Shown: positions 35,696 through 44,533 of the stretch, piece by piece | Position numbering within the stretch: position 1 is the first letter of the stretch | Layout of the letters: the number at the start of each line of letters is the position of its first letter | NCBI GenBank assembly: GCA_003168255.1 | Contig: PMSU01000055.1 | Span: 21,185-85,184, forward strand | Length of the DNA stretch: 64,000 nucleotides | Source of the DNA: Actinomycetota bacterium | Lineage (GTDB): Bacteria > Actinomycetota > Actinomycetes > Streptosporangiales > Streptosporangiaceae | Reading direction: 5' to 3' | Made by a program: the position numbers and the translations under genes | Notes under the pieces: model-generated | Databases searched by the model: none | What the model saw: only the letters and a program-made list of their open reading frames with translations | Told to the model about the DNA's origin: nothing

Positions 35696-36178
35696 ATGAT
35701 GGCGGGTTACCGGTCCTGGCCGGGCCCGGTGAGGGTGATGGCCCTGGCCGTCGATGCCGCGGTGTCGGCGGCGCAATCGGCCGAAGCCGCGGCATTCACT
35801 GACGCGGTAGCCGGCCTGAGCCGCGTCGACCGCGAGCAGCTCGCGGTGCTCCTGGGGACCGTGGCGCGGGATCTGCTCGAGCGCTCGCACCCCGATGGCC
35901 TGGACTCCGATGATGCCGGGCAGGTGCTGGCGAGCTGCATCCGGTCCGCTGCGGGCTGGTACGAGCGGCTCGACAGCGATTCGCTGGTCCGGGCGCTTAC
36001 CGGCGCGCTTGGCATCACCGATCCGGATGAATCGCCGCAGCCCGACGGGGCAGCCGTCATGACACACGGCCTGCTGCTGATCGCGGATCAGCTCACGATC
36101 CTGGCCCTGGAGCTGCCCCCTGTTCTCGACCTGGCGCTTCACGAGCTGATGCGCGCGCAGACTATCGAACTGCCGTGA
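35696..36178 (+). CDS. Uncharacterised helical protein, ~160 aa
   Basis: Family not recognised. The likely start is ATG 35696, 7 nt after GGGGG; a later ATG near 35738 is possible. The protein is Ala/Leu-rich and all-helical (AVSAAQSAEAAAFTDAVAGL, LAVLLGTVARDLLERS) with TILALELPPVLDLALHELMR near the C-terminus. It has no signal peptide or clear membrane span. It stands alone, downstream of the repeat element and MFS remnant. Confidence 0.6.
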   Translation: MMAGYRSWPGPVRVMALAVDAAVSAAQSAEAAAFTDAVAGLSRVDREQLAVLLGTVARDLLERSHPDGLDSDDAGQVLASCIRSAAGWYERLDSDSLVRALTGALGITDPDESPQPDGAAVMTHGLLLIADQLTILALELPPVLDLALHELMRAQTIELP

Positions 36179-36264
36179 TCGGCTATCGGCATCAAGGCGC
36201 ACGCCAGAGCTGCTACGGCGTGCATCCTCGGCCTGGCCGCGCTGGCTATCATCGCGGCCCTGCC

Positions 36265-36325
36265 GCTGCCGCAGGGCCGGCGCCCTGCCTCCCTGCTGCT
36301 GCCGCAGGGCCGGCGCCCTGCCTCG
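36265..36325. repeat. 33-bp direct repeat carrying two identical hairpins
   Basis: GCAGGGC-CGGC-GCCCTGC, a perfect 7-bp stem with a 4-nt loop, occurs at 36271 and again at 36304 within a duplicated 33-bp unit. It lies between the uncharacterised gene and the acyl-CoA dehydrogenase gene and could be a double terminator. Confidence 0.8.
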
Positions 36326-36382
36326 CAGCATCTCCCGCGCTATCGTCGCTAGTGAATCGATCACCCCTGACATGGAGCTGCC

Positions 36383-37534
36383 GTGGACTTCGCCGAGACC
36401 GACGAGCACCGCGACCTGCGCGCCGCAGTCGCCGACATTGCCAGCAGCTACGGCCCGCACTACTACGCCGAGCATGCCGCCGCCCGCAAGCCCTGCACCG
36501 AGCTCTGGTCGCAGCTGGCCGACGCGGGGATCATCGGCGTGAACGTCCCTGAGGAGTACGGCGGAGGCGGCGGCGGCATCTCCGAGCTCTCGATCGTGGG
36601 GGAGGAGCTTGCCGCCCAGGGCACCCCGCTGCTCCTGCTGCTGGTATCGGCTGCCATCTGCGCGGAGGTGATCGCCGAGTTCGGCACCGAGGAGCAGCGC
36701 AAGACGTGGCTTCCCGGCCTTGCGGCCGGCACCTCCAAGATGGTCTTCGCGATCACCGAGCCTGACGCCGGATCCAATACCCACCGGCTGTCCACGACCG
36801 CCACGGCGGACGGGGATGACTGGCTGCTCAGCGGGACCAAGTACTACATCTCCGGGGTGGACGAGGCCAAGGCCCTGATGGTCGTCGCCCGGACCGGCCA
36901 GGACGAAAAGGGCCGTGCCGCGCTTTCGCTGTTCGCCGTTCCCACCGACGCACCCGGGCTGGAGGCCCGCGTGCTGCCGGTCGACATCATGCTGCCTGAA
37001 CGCCAGTTCACGCTGCACTTCGATGACGTGCGGGTCGGCCCCGACGCGCTGATCGGCAACGAAGGCGAGGGCTTCAAGCTGGTCTTCCACGGCCTGAACC
37101 CCGAGCGGATCATGAGTGCCGCCCTCGGCGTGGGCGTCGCCCGCCACGTCCTTGCCGCCGCGGCCAAGTACGCGAACGAGCGCCAGGTCTGGCAGACGCC
37201 GATCGGTGCTCATCAGGGCGTGGCGCACCCGCTTGCCAAGGCCAAGATCGAGACCGAGCTGGCCGCGCTGATGACCCGCAAGGCCGCCTGGCAGCACGAC
37301 CAGCACCTGCCGGCCGGCGAGTCGTCCAACGTGGCCAAGTACGCGGCCGCCGAGGCCGCCGTCGCCGCCGTCGACGCGGCCATCCAGGCGCATGGCGGCA
37401 ACGGCCTTGCCACCGAATACGGCCTGGTGCCCTACCTCGGCATGGCCCGCCTGCTGCGCATCGCGCCGATCAACAGGGAGATGATTCTCAACTTCGTTGC
37501 CCAGCACAGCCTGGGCCTGCCCAGGTCGTACTAG
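36383..37534 (+). CDS. Acyl-CoA dehydrogenase
   Basis: A 383-aa FAD flavoenzyme. It has the middle-domain signature FAITEPDAGSNTHRL and the C-terminal QAHGGNGLATEYGLVPYL with the usual acidic residue region, plus the DEHRDLRAAV opening. It oxidises an acyl-CoA to the 2-enoyl-CoA. The start is GTG 36383 with GGAG upstream. The lipoprotein gene begins 15 bp after the stop. With the carboxylase and AtuA genes downstream it could act as a citronellyl-CoA or branched acyl-CoA dehydrogenase (inference). Confidence 0.92.
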   Translation: MDFAETDEHRDLRAAVADIASSYGPHYYAEHAAARKPCTELWSQLADAGIIGVNVPEEYGGGGGGISELSIVGEELAAQGTPLLLLLVSAAICAEVIAEFGTEEQRKTWLPGLAAGTSKMVFAITEPDAGSNTHRLSTTATADGDDWLLSGTKYYISGVDEAKALMVVARTGQDEKGRAALSLFAVPTDAPGLEARVLPVDIMLPERQFTLHFDDVRVGPDALIGNEGEGFKLVFHGLNPERIMSAALGVGVARHVLAAAAKYANERQVWQTPIGAHQGVAHPLAKAKIETELAALMTRKAAWQHDQHLPAGESSNVAKYAAAEAAVAAVDAAIQAHGGNGLATEYGLVPYLGMARLLRIAPINREMILNFVAQHSLGLPRSY

Positions 37535-37549
37535 GAGGACGTTCATTTG

Positions 37550-38947
37550 ATGGGAACGGGGGATAGCACGAGGCTGGGAGCGAAGGGAACGAAGGGACCG
37601 AAGGGAACGAAGGGAGCGCTGGTCTTCGCGCTCGCAGCGGCAACGCTGGCATCGAGCCTGGCCGCGTGCTCGTCGCAGTCACAGCAGTCATCTGCGGCAA
37701 ATGCCGTCGCGGCGTGCCAGCGCAAGCCCGCCGGTGTGCAGCTCCAGCCGCGGTCGGCCAACGCCGGACCTGGCGGTATCCGGTGGTCGGCGCTGCTGGA
37801 CCGCTGTCAGGGAACACCCATCGGGCAATGGGGCGCAGCAGCGGACTTCACCGGGGAGGCTGGCATCGCCGCTCCCGGCGACCGGCTCGTCCTGGTGCTG
37901 GATGGCGTCGTGAGAATGTACGACGAGCACACCGGTGCGCTGGCGTGGCAGCGGACCGTAGTGTCGCCGCGGCTGGAGCCGGAAGTGCAGGACATCGAGG
38001 CATCGGGCGCGGTGGTGCTGGTCAGCCTTCAGCCGTCCGGCGGACCTGCCAGGGACACGTTCCTGGACGCCGCGAACGGTCAGCCGCTGGGCCGGATGAA
38101 CGTCGCCCCGCCGGGCACGCCCTTCCTCGTCGGCTCGCATGTTGTCCTCAGCGACGCCAGCACCATGCTGGCGGGATATGACCCGGGCACGGGGCGCACG
38201 CTGTGGCGTGACTCGGTGCCCGACGCCCCGCAGGCGCAGGCAGCGGTTCACGACGAGAGCACTGTCTACGTCGACTCGGTCAAGCCTTCGGGTTCAGGCG
38301 ACGAGACGGACGAGGGCGCTATCCTGCGCATCGACGCTGCCACCGGCGGCAAGCTGCCGTCGCTGCGGCTGTCCCGGCGGCTGAACGTCGACCTGGAAAC
38401 GATCGACGCCAACGGATTCGGCCAGGGCCTGCTCGTGCTGGACGTCAACAGCGCCGCGCCGGTCAAGGGCACCGGCGGCGAGATCGGGTACCCCGTCACG
38501 CAGACCGTCGCGGTCAATCCGCGCACTGGCCAGACGGCATGGACCCACGGCGGCAACGTGAACGCCGAGCCGGCCGGAGCCTTTGACAACGAAGACGGGA
38601 CCGCGCACACCTATACCGCGGTGAATCCCCAGACCGGCAAGACGCTGTGGGCCATCCGCTATCAGGGACTGGGAACCGTCGCCGGGCCAAACCCGCTGAT
38701 GGCGCAGCCCGGTTACATGGTGGCGTCGAGCAACAGCGCCACCGCGCCGGCCAGCGGATCGGTGATCGGCGTGCGCCCGGACTCAGACGGCGGCGGCGAA
38801 CAGGCGTGGAACTCGCCAGCACTGGCTTATCCGGTGTTCGTCGCGGCCAGCCAGGACACGGTCTTCGTCACCACCTGCACCCAGCCGGCCGGCACCTCTG
38901 CCGCGAACCTGTGCGCCGCCCGCCAACTCGTCGCCGTAGCGGTCTGA
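37550..38947 (+). CDS. Lipoprotein with PQQ-like beta-propeller
   Basis: About 465 aa. The N-terminus holds a basic KGTKGPKGTKG tract encoded by a 9-bp repeat (GAAGGGAAC/ACC), a hydrophobic helix and the lipobox LAAC. It is predicted to be membrane-anchored on the outside. The body has repeating strands typical of PQQ-binding-like propellers: DGVVRMYDEHTGALAWQRTV, AGYDPGTGRTLWRDS, VNPRTGQTAWTHGG, VNPQTGKTLWAIRY. AGGAGG follows immediately on the dehydrogenase stop, so the two are co-translated. The start is ATG 37550 or TTG 37547. Probably a scaffold or sensor rather than an enzyme. Confidence 0.85.
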   Translation: MGTGDSTRLGAKGTKGPKGTKGALVFALAAATLASSLAACSSQSQQSSAANAVAACQRKPAGVQLQPRSANAGPGGIRWSALLDRCQGTPIGQWGAAADFTGEAGIAAPGDRLVLVLDGVVRMYDEHTGALAWQRTVVSPRLEPEVQDIEASGAVVLVSLQPSGGPARDTFLDAANGQPLGRMNVAPPGTPFLVGSHVVLSDASTMLAGYDPGTGRTLWRDSVPDAPQAQAAVHDESTVYVDSVKPSGSGDETDEGAILRIDAATGGKLPSLRLSRRLNVDLETIDANGFGQGLLVLDVNSAAPVKGTGGEIGYPVTQTVAVNPRTGQTAWTHGGNVNAEPAGAFDNEDGTAHTYTAVNPQTGKTLWAIRYQGLGTVAGPNPLMAQPGYMVASSNSATAPASGSVIGVRPDSDGGGEQAWNSPALAYPVFVAASQDTVFVTTCTQPAGTSAANLCAARQLVAVAV

Positions 38948-39022
38948 GACCGGCGGCCGGCTGGCGTGGCGCTATGGTCGGTAGTGTCTGATCATCGCAG
39001 CGCAGCCCGCATGGGAGGCAGC

Positions 39023-40606
39023 GTGGACATCGCGCGCAATCTGATTCAGCGCATCAACATCGGCGATTCGCTCACCCGGTCCGCCGCGTCCAGGCCCGGC
39101 CAGCTCGCGGTCGTCGACGGCGACCGCCGCTGGACCTACGCCGAGTTCAACGCCTTCGCCAACCGCGTCGCGCACGGCCTGGCGGGTCGCGGCTACAGCC
39201 GGGGCGACACCCTCGGCCTCGCGTCGGGCAACAGCGCCGAGTTCCTTGCCGTCTACTACGCCTGCGCGAAGCTCGGCGTCGCCTGCGTGCCGGTCAACCT
39301 GGGCTGGCGCCCGGACGAGGTGGCCTACGTGCTCGATCACTCTCGAGCCCGCGGCATCGTCGTCGAGTCGCAGCTGGTGCCGACGATGTGCGATGCGATC
39401 GCCAAGGTGCCGGATGTAGCCGACGTCATCGTCGCGCCCGGCCTGGCCGCCGCCTACGAAGCCGAGCCCGCCGACCGGAACTGGACAACGCTCGGCGGCC
39501 TGCTCGCCGCCGACACATCGGAACCCGAGTGCTTCGTCGATGACCGCGACGCCATCAGCTACCTGTACACCTCGGGGACCACGTCCTTCCCCAAGGGCGT
39601 CGTCGGCACCCACGTGGCCATCTACCTGGAGTCGATGTCCAGCGCGCTCGACTCGGGATGGCAGGCCAGCGACAGGTTCGCCGCGATGATGCCGATGTTC
39701 CACACCGCGCAGCTGAACGCGTTCTGCACGCCGGCGGTCATGGTCGGCGCGACCCTTCACATCCTGCGCAAGTTCGACCCGGAAACGCTGCCGGACCTGA
39801 TCGAACGCGAGCAGATCACCCAGGTCTTCGGGCTGCCGATGATGTTCCGCGCGATGCTCGACCATCCTGCGTTCGGAAATCATGATTTTTCCAGCCTGCG
39901 GCGCGCGGTCTACGCGATGGCGCCGATGCCCGATGAACTGATCCGCAGGTGCCTGGACGGATTCGGCTGCGGGTTCGCGCTGCTCTTCGGCCAGACCGAG
40001 ATGAGCCCGGTGACCACGCTGTTCCGGCCCGAGCACCAGCTGTCGCACATCGGAGCGGTGGGCACGCCGATCACCGGCGTGCAGGTGGCGATCATGGGCG
40101 CGGACGGCGAACTGCTGCCGGCCGGGCAGCAGGGTGAGATCGTGTACCGCGGCCCCTCCACGATGAGCGAGTACCTGCACAACCCCGAGGCCACCGACGC
40201 CGCGTTCGCGCATGGCTGGTTCCATTCCGGCGACGTCGGCCGGTTCGGCGATGACGGCGTGCTGTGGTTCGCCGACCGGCACAAGGACGTGATCAAGACC
40301 GGTGGCGAGAATGTCGCGTCCATCGAGGTGGAAAAGGCGGTCTACGCAGCGGATCCCAGGATTGCCGAGGCCGTGATCGTAGGTCTTCCGCATGAGCGGT
40401 GGACCGAGGCAATCACCGCCGTGGTGGTACTGAGACCGGGCGAGACCATCGACGAGGCCGCGCTGATCGCCACGCTCAGGCAGCGACTCGATGGCTACAA
40501 AGTGCCCAAGGCCGTGATCGTGGTCGAGGCGCTGCCCAAGACGTCGACCGGGAAAATCCAGAAGAATGTCGTTCGGTCCGAGCACGCGAGCCACTACGCC
40601 GGATGA
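39023..40606 (+). CDS. AMP-forming acyl-CoA synthetase
   Basis: A 527-aa ANL-superfamily ligase. The P-loop is YTSGTTSFPKG (about 187), A5-type FGQTEMSPV, A7 WFHSGDVGRF, A8 DRHKDVIKTGGENVAS and the catalytic Lys in PKTSTGKIQKN. It activates a fatty or terpenoid acid with ATP and CoA. GTG 39023 is chosen because GGGAGG lies just upstream. It is paralogous to the ligase at 53877 (both have DHPxF..FSSxRxxxYAMAPMP). It sits 75 bp after the lipoprotein gene. Confidence 0.93.
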   Translation: MDIARNLIQRINIGDSLTRSAASRPGQLAVVDGDRRWTYAEFNAFANRVAHGLAGRGYSRGDTLGLASGNSAEFLAVYYACAKLGVACVPVNLGWRPDEVAYVLDHSRARGIVVESQLVPTMCDAIAKVPDVADVIVAPGLAAAYEAEPADRNWTTLGGLLAADTSEPECFVDDRDAISYLYTSGTTSFPKGVVGTHVAIYLESMSSALDSGWQASDRFAAMMPMFHTAQLNAFCTPAVMVGATLHILRKFDPETLPDLIEREQITQVFGLPMMFRAMLDHPAFGNHDFSSLRRAVYAMAPMPDELIRRCLDGFGCGFALLFGQTEMSPVTTLFRPEHQLSHIGAVGTPITGVQVAIMGADGELLPAGQQGEIVYRGPSTMSEYLHNPEATDAAFAHGWFHSGDVGRFGDDGVLWFADRHKDVIKTGGENVASIEVEKAVYAADPRIAEAVIVGLPHERWTEAITAVVVLRPGETIDEAALIATLRQRLDGYKVPKAVIVVEALPKTSTGKIQKNVVRSEHASHYAG

Positions 40607-40661
40607 CACCTCGCCTGTCCCCCGGCTAGCCGGACCGCTGCCGCACCGATCGCCGGCGGAC

Positions 40662-42167
40662 TCAGTTCACGCAGGGGATGCCATCCTTTGCCTGGATGGC
40701 GCCGCCCTGCGGGCCTGTGGTGGGGGCAGCCGACGACGTCTTCTGCGGCGTGGCGGGCGAGGCGGCGATGTCCGGCAGGGTAGCGCTGGTGCCGAGCAGT
40801 ATCTCGACATGACCAGCCGCGACCGATGAGCTTGCAGCCGCGGCGACGCCGAACATCGAAGCGATCTTGCCGGCATTCGCCGACGCGCCATTGCCGTACA
40901 GGACCGCCGTGGTCACGCGGGAGGTCGTGTTCCCGACCTGGCCGGCCCGGTACCCGGCCCCGGCGAGGGCGGTCGAGACTTGGGTGGCGAGGCCGGCCGT
41001 GTCACCCCCGTTGAGAACATCCACCGTCGTGGTCCCGGCCGCGGGGCTCGTCGCCTGGGGCTGACGGGTCTGACGGTGCGGGCTAGGTTTGGGAAAGAAG
41101 GTGGCCTGAACGATGCTCTTGATGTAGGCGGGGTCGACCGCGTTGGCGTCTTGGCCGTCGATCGTCTCGTAGCCCTCGATCGGCAGCGTGTGGAAGACAA
41201 GATCCCCGCTGGTCAGGCTCCGCATTTCCGTCGCGAAGTCCAGCAGGTTCCAGCCGGAGTCGGTGATCATGTACTGCTTGGCGACCGACAGCAGCGCCTG
41301 GATCTTGCCCAGGTCGCCGAGAACGCCCTCGTCCTTCAGCTGGTGCATCACCGAATCAAGAAAGGCCTGCTGGCGGTGCGTCCGGTCCAGGTCGCCATTG
41401 GGCAGGCCATCGCGCTGGCGGACGAACGCCAGCGCCTGCTCGGCGTCCAGGTGCTGATAGCCGGCCCGGAAGTCCGCACCAGAGTTGGCGTCATGAACCG
41501 GATGGTTGAGGCAGACCTGCACGCCCCCAAAGACCTTGGCCAGCTCATAGAAGCCGTCCAGGTTTACCTCGGCGAAGTGGTCGATGTGCACGCCGGTGAG
41601 CTTTTCCACCGTCGCGACAGCGGCGCTGCGGCCGGCCTCGTTGCCGAGGAAGGCCAGCTGATCCTGGCTCATGCTGGGGTCCTGAGCCTTCAGCTTCTGC
41701 TGCTGGTAGAACATGCTCACCCCGTACGCCTGGTCGATCTTGCCCTGCTGCTCCGTCCCCACCGTGCCGGCGAAGTTCACCCAGTCGTCGCGGGGAATGG
41801 AGAATCCGACCGCCTTCGTGCCGCCGGCGAATATGTGGATCAGGATCAGCGTGTTGGTGTCGTTGCCGCCGACACCGTCTTCGACGCCCTGCCTGCTTCC
41901 GGCGTGCAGCACGTTAAGGATGCTGTTGGGCAGGATGTTCCCGTTCCAGTCCCGGCGGCTCTCCAGCCCCATCACCAGGATGTTCTGCGCGCCGATGGAA
42001 GGGCCGCTGATGATCGCGTGCGAGGTGCCGATGCTGTTCACGCTGCGGACGACGAAATAGGAAAAGCCGCTGATCACCAGGGTCACTGCCGCGGCGATGC
42101 AGCTCAGGCCGTACCCGGCCTTTCCGACCCCGCCCCACAGTGATGTGCCCGTGCGCACGCTTCGCAT
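40662..42167 (-). CDS. LytR-CpsA-Psr (LCP) family glycopolymer ligase with LytR_C domain
   Basis: A 501-aa membrane-anchored phosphotransferase that attaches glycopolymers to peptidoglycan. An N-terminal transmembrane helix (SCIAAAVTLVISGFSYFVV) is followed by the LCP catalytic domain with NDTNTLILIH, FSIPRDDWV and VRQRDGLPNGDLDR. A Pro/Ala linker leads to a C-terminal LytR_C domain (VDVLNGGDTAGLATQVSTAL). GGGATGGGA precedes the ATG. It interrupts the acyl-CoA gene group on the opposite strand and is divergent to the next small membrane protein. Confidence 0.94.
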   Translation of the reverse strand: MRSVRTGTSLWGGVGKAGYGLSCIAAAVTLVISGFSYFVVRSVNSIGTSHAIISGPSIGAQNILVMGLESRRDWNGNILPNSILNVLHAGSRQGVEDGVGGNDTNTLILIHIFAGGTKAVGFSIPRDDWVNFAGTVGTEQQGKIDQAYGVSMFYQQQKLKAQDPSMSQDQLAFLGNEAGRSAAVATVEKLTGVHIDHFAEVNLDGFYELAKVFGGVQVCLNHPVHDANSGADFRAGYQHLDAEQALAFVRQRDGLPNGDLDRTHRQQAFLDSVMHQLKDEGVLGDLGKIQALLSVAKQYMITDSGWNLLDFATEMRSLTSGDLVFHTLPIEGYETIDGQDANAVDPAYIKSIVQATFFPKPSPHRQTRQPQATSPAAGTTTVDVLNGGDTAGLATQVSTALAGAGYRAGQVGNTTSRVTTAVLYGNGASANAGKIASMFGVAAAASSSVAAGHVEILLGTSATLPDIAASPATPQKTSSAAPTTGPQGGAIQAKDGIPCVN

Positions 42168-42262
42168 GCCGTCCCATCCCCTCTACGGCAAGCTTGTCTG
42201 TTGTGGCGAAGAGTACCCGCGCGCTCTCTCCACTGCGGCGCAGCGGCTAGCATCGGTGAGCA

Positions 42263-42904
42263 ATGAGCGACCCACGGTGGCGCGATGCTGATCCGCGGCC
42301 GCGTTATCGCGGCGGGCCTGAGTGGCCAGCGCGGCCAGCGGCGGCTGCCGCCAGACGGCCGCGGTGGGGCGCGCTGCCCGGCGTAGTCGGAGTCTGCATC
42401 GTGATCGGCGGTACCGCATTCGGCGCGCTTGTCACCGCGGTGGCAGGCAGCGAGCCCGGCCTGGCGCTCGGCTTCTTCCTCGTCGCCAGCACGGCGTGCG
42501 CTGTCCTTGCCGTCAGGCCCCGTGCGGTCTACCTGATCATCCCGGTACCGGCGCTCGCCTATGTAGTGGCCGCCATCCTGGTCGGCCAGATCGTCCATCA
42601 GGACGGCACATCCCTGACGGCGCTGGCCGTCGGCGCGGCCCAGTGGATCGCCAGCGGCTTCGTTGCGATGATCATTGCGACGGTGATCGCGATCGTGACG
42701 ACCGCCGTCCGGCAGCTGCGGAGCAGGCGCGATCCGCGATATTCGGCGGCTCAGGTGCGAGCCGGCCGCTCCCGTCATGGGCCGGCCGGCGCCACCCGCC
42801 GTGCCGCGCCGGCCCGTCCGCAGCAGCGCGGCGCAGAACTCGACGTCGGTGCCGCGGCCACTACGGCTTTCCTGGAGCGGCATGGCGAAGGACGAAATGA
42901 CTGA
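42263..42904 (+). CDS. Small integral membrane protein, 213 aa
   Basis: The N-terminal 35 residues are basic and Arg/Pro-rich; then four hydrophobic spans between ~36 and 150 (WGALPGVVGVCIVIGGTAFG, LGFFLVASTACAVLAV, VYLIIPVPALAYVVAAILVG, FVAMIIATVIAIVTTAV). The C-terminal tail is basic and disordered. It resembles actinobacterial DUF6542-type proteins, but I am not sure of the family. GGTGAG precedes the ATG. It is divergent from the LCP gene, so a cell-envelope role is plausible. Confidence 0.75.
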   Translation: MSDPRWRDADPRPRYRGGPEWPARPAAAAARRPRWGALPGVVGVCIVIGGTAFGALVTAVAGSEPGLALGFFLVASTACAVLAVRPRAVYLIIPVPALAYVVAAILVGQIVHQDGTSLTALAVGAAQWIASGFVAMIIATVIAIVTTAVRQLRSRRDPRYSAAQVRAGRSRHGPAGATRRAAPARPQQRGAELDVGAAATTAFLERHGEGRND

Positions 42905-42934
42905 GGCCGTCGTCACCGTGGGAGGGCTCACGGC

Positions 42935-44533
42935 GTGCCGACCCTGACCTCCTCGCTGGATACGACGGGCGAGACGTACCGCGCCAACCGCGCCGCGCAG
43001 CTTGCCCTGCTGGATCAGCTCCGCGAGCAGCTGGAGCTGGCGATCGCCGGCGGCGGGCCTCGCTACCAGCAGCGGCATGCGGAGCGCGGCAAGCTGCTCG
43101 CCCGGGAGCGGATCGAGCTGCTGGTCGATCCGGACAGCCCGTTCCTCGAGCTGTCCACCCTCGCCGCCTACGGCACGCAGTTCACCGTCGGCGCGAGCCT
43201 GGTCACCGGGATCGGCGTGGTGTCCGGCGTGGAGTCCGTGATCATCGCGCACGACCCGACGGTACGCGGCGGGGCGATCAACCCCTACTCGCTGCGCAAG
43301 TCGCTGCGCGCCACCGAGATTGCCCGGTCCAACCGGCTGCCGGTGATCAACCTGGTGGAGTCGGGCGGGGCGGACCTGCCGACCCAGGCCGACTTGTTCG
43401 TCCCGGCCGGGCGGAGCTTCCACGACCTCACCGAGCTGTCCGCGATGGGCATCCCGACGATCGCGCTTGTCTTCGGCAACTCGACCGCCGGCGGCGCGTA
43501 CGTGCCTGGCATGTGCGACTACTCGGTCATGGTCGACCGCCGGGCGAAGGTTTTCCTCGGCGGCCCGCCACTGGTCAAGATGGCCACCGGGGAGGAGTCC
43601 GACGACGAGACGCTCGGCGGAGCGGAGATGCATTCGCGGGTGTCGGGGCTGTCGGACTACTTCGCGGTCGACGAGCTCGACGCCATCAGGATCGGCCGGG
43701 ACATCATGTCCCGGATCAACTGGCGAAAGCACGGACCGCGGCCGTCGGCCAGTCCGGCAGAGCCCAGGTATGACCCGGACGAGATCCTCGGCATCGTCTC
43801 GGCCGACGTGAAGGTGCCGTTCGACCCTCGCGATGTGCTCGCCCGCACCGTGGACTCGTCGGAGTTTGACGAGTACAAGCCGCTCTACGGCACCTCGCTG
43901 GTGACCGGATGGGCGCGTCTGCACGGCTATCCGGTCGGCATCCTGGCCAACCACCGCGGCGTCCTGTTCAGCGACGAGGCGAAGAAGGCGGCCGAGTTCA
44001 TCCTGCTCGCCAACCAGACCGACACCCCGCTGATATTCCTGCAGAACACCACCGGCTACATGGTCGGGGCGAGTTATGAGCAGGGCGGCATCATCAAGGA
44101 CGGGGCGAAGATGATCAACGCGGTGACCAACAGCACCGTGCCGCATCTGACGATCAACATGGCGTCGTCGTTCGGGGCGGGAAACTACGGCATGTCAGGC
44201 CGGAGCTATGACCCGCGCTTCATCTTCGCCTGGCCAGGCGCGAAGCTGGCGGTAATGGGCGCGGCGCAGCTGGCCGGGGTGCTATCGATCGTCGACAGGG
44301 CGAGCGCGGCGGCCAGGGGCCGGCCGTTCGACGAGGAGGTGGACCGGATGCGGACGACAGCGGTCGAGGCGCAGATCGACGCCGAGTCGCACGCGTTCGC
44401 GGTGACCGGCCGGGTCTACGACGACGGCGTCATCGACCCGCGTGACACCCGCACCGTGCTGGGAATCGCGCTGTCGGCCGCGCACTCCAATACGGTGGCC
44501 GGCCGCCGCGGCTACGGCGTCTTCCGGATGTGA
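42935..44533 (+). CDS. Acyl-CoA carboxylase carboxyltransferase (beta) subunit
   Basis: A 532-aa carboxyltransferase of the methylcrotonyl/geranyl-CoA carboxylase type: ERGKLLARERIELLVDPDSP, the oxyanion glycines GNSTAGGAYVPGMCDY and the C-terminal QNTTGYMVGASYEQGGIIKD. It transfers CO2 from biotin to the acyl-CoA. The GTG start is 30 bp after the membrane-protein stop; translation is coupled to the biotin carboxylase subunit (TGATG). With AtuA nearby a geranyl-CoA-like or methylcrotonyl-CoA-like substrate is likely. Confidence 0.94.
   Translation: MPTLTSSLDTTGETYRANRAAQLALLDQLREQLELAIAGGGPRYQQRHAERGKLLARERIELLVDPDSPFLELSTLAAYGTQFTVGASLVTGIGVVSGVESVIIAHDPTVRGGAINPYSLRKSLRATEIARSNRLPVINLVESGGADLPTQADLFVPAGRSFHDLTELSAMGIPTIALVFGNSTAGGAYVPGMCDYSVMVDRRAKVFLGGPPLVKMATGEESDDETLGGAEMHSRVSGLSDYFAVDELDAIRIGRDIMSRINWRKHGPRPSASPAEPRYDPDEILGIVSADVKVPFDPRDVLARTVDSSEFDEYKPLYGTSLVTGWARLHGYPVGILANHRGVLFSDEAKKAAEFILLANQTDTPLIFLQNTTGYMVGASYEQGGIIKDGAKMINAVTNSTVPHLTINMASSFGAGNYGMSGRSYDPRFIFAWPGAKLAVMGAAQLAGVLSIVDRASAAARGRPFDEEVDRMRTTAVEAQIDAESHAFAVTGRVYDDGVIDPRDTRTVLGIALSAAHSNTVAGRRGYGVFRM

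Noticed and set aside
36175..36382. Short hydrophobic peptide gene between the helical protein and the acyl-CoA dehydrogenase
   Set aside because: The most protein-like frame has no start codon and runs through a duplicated hairpin.
38972..44146. Long minus-strand frames of 545 and 680 codons opposite the acyl-CoA synthetase and carboxyltransferase genes
   Set aside because: Mirror frames of strongly conserved enzymes; no ribosome binding sites and no recognisable domains.
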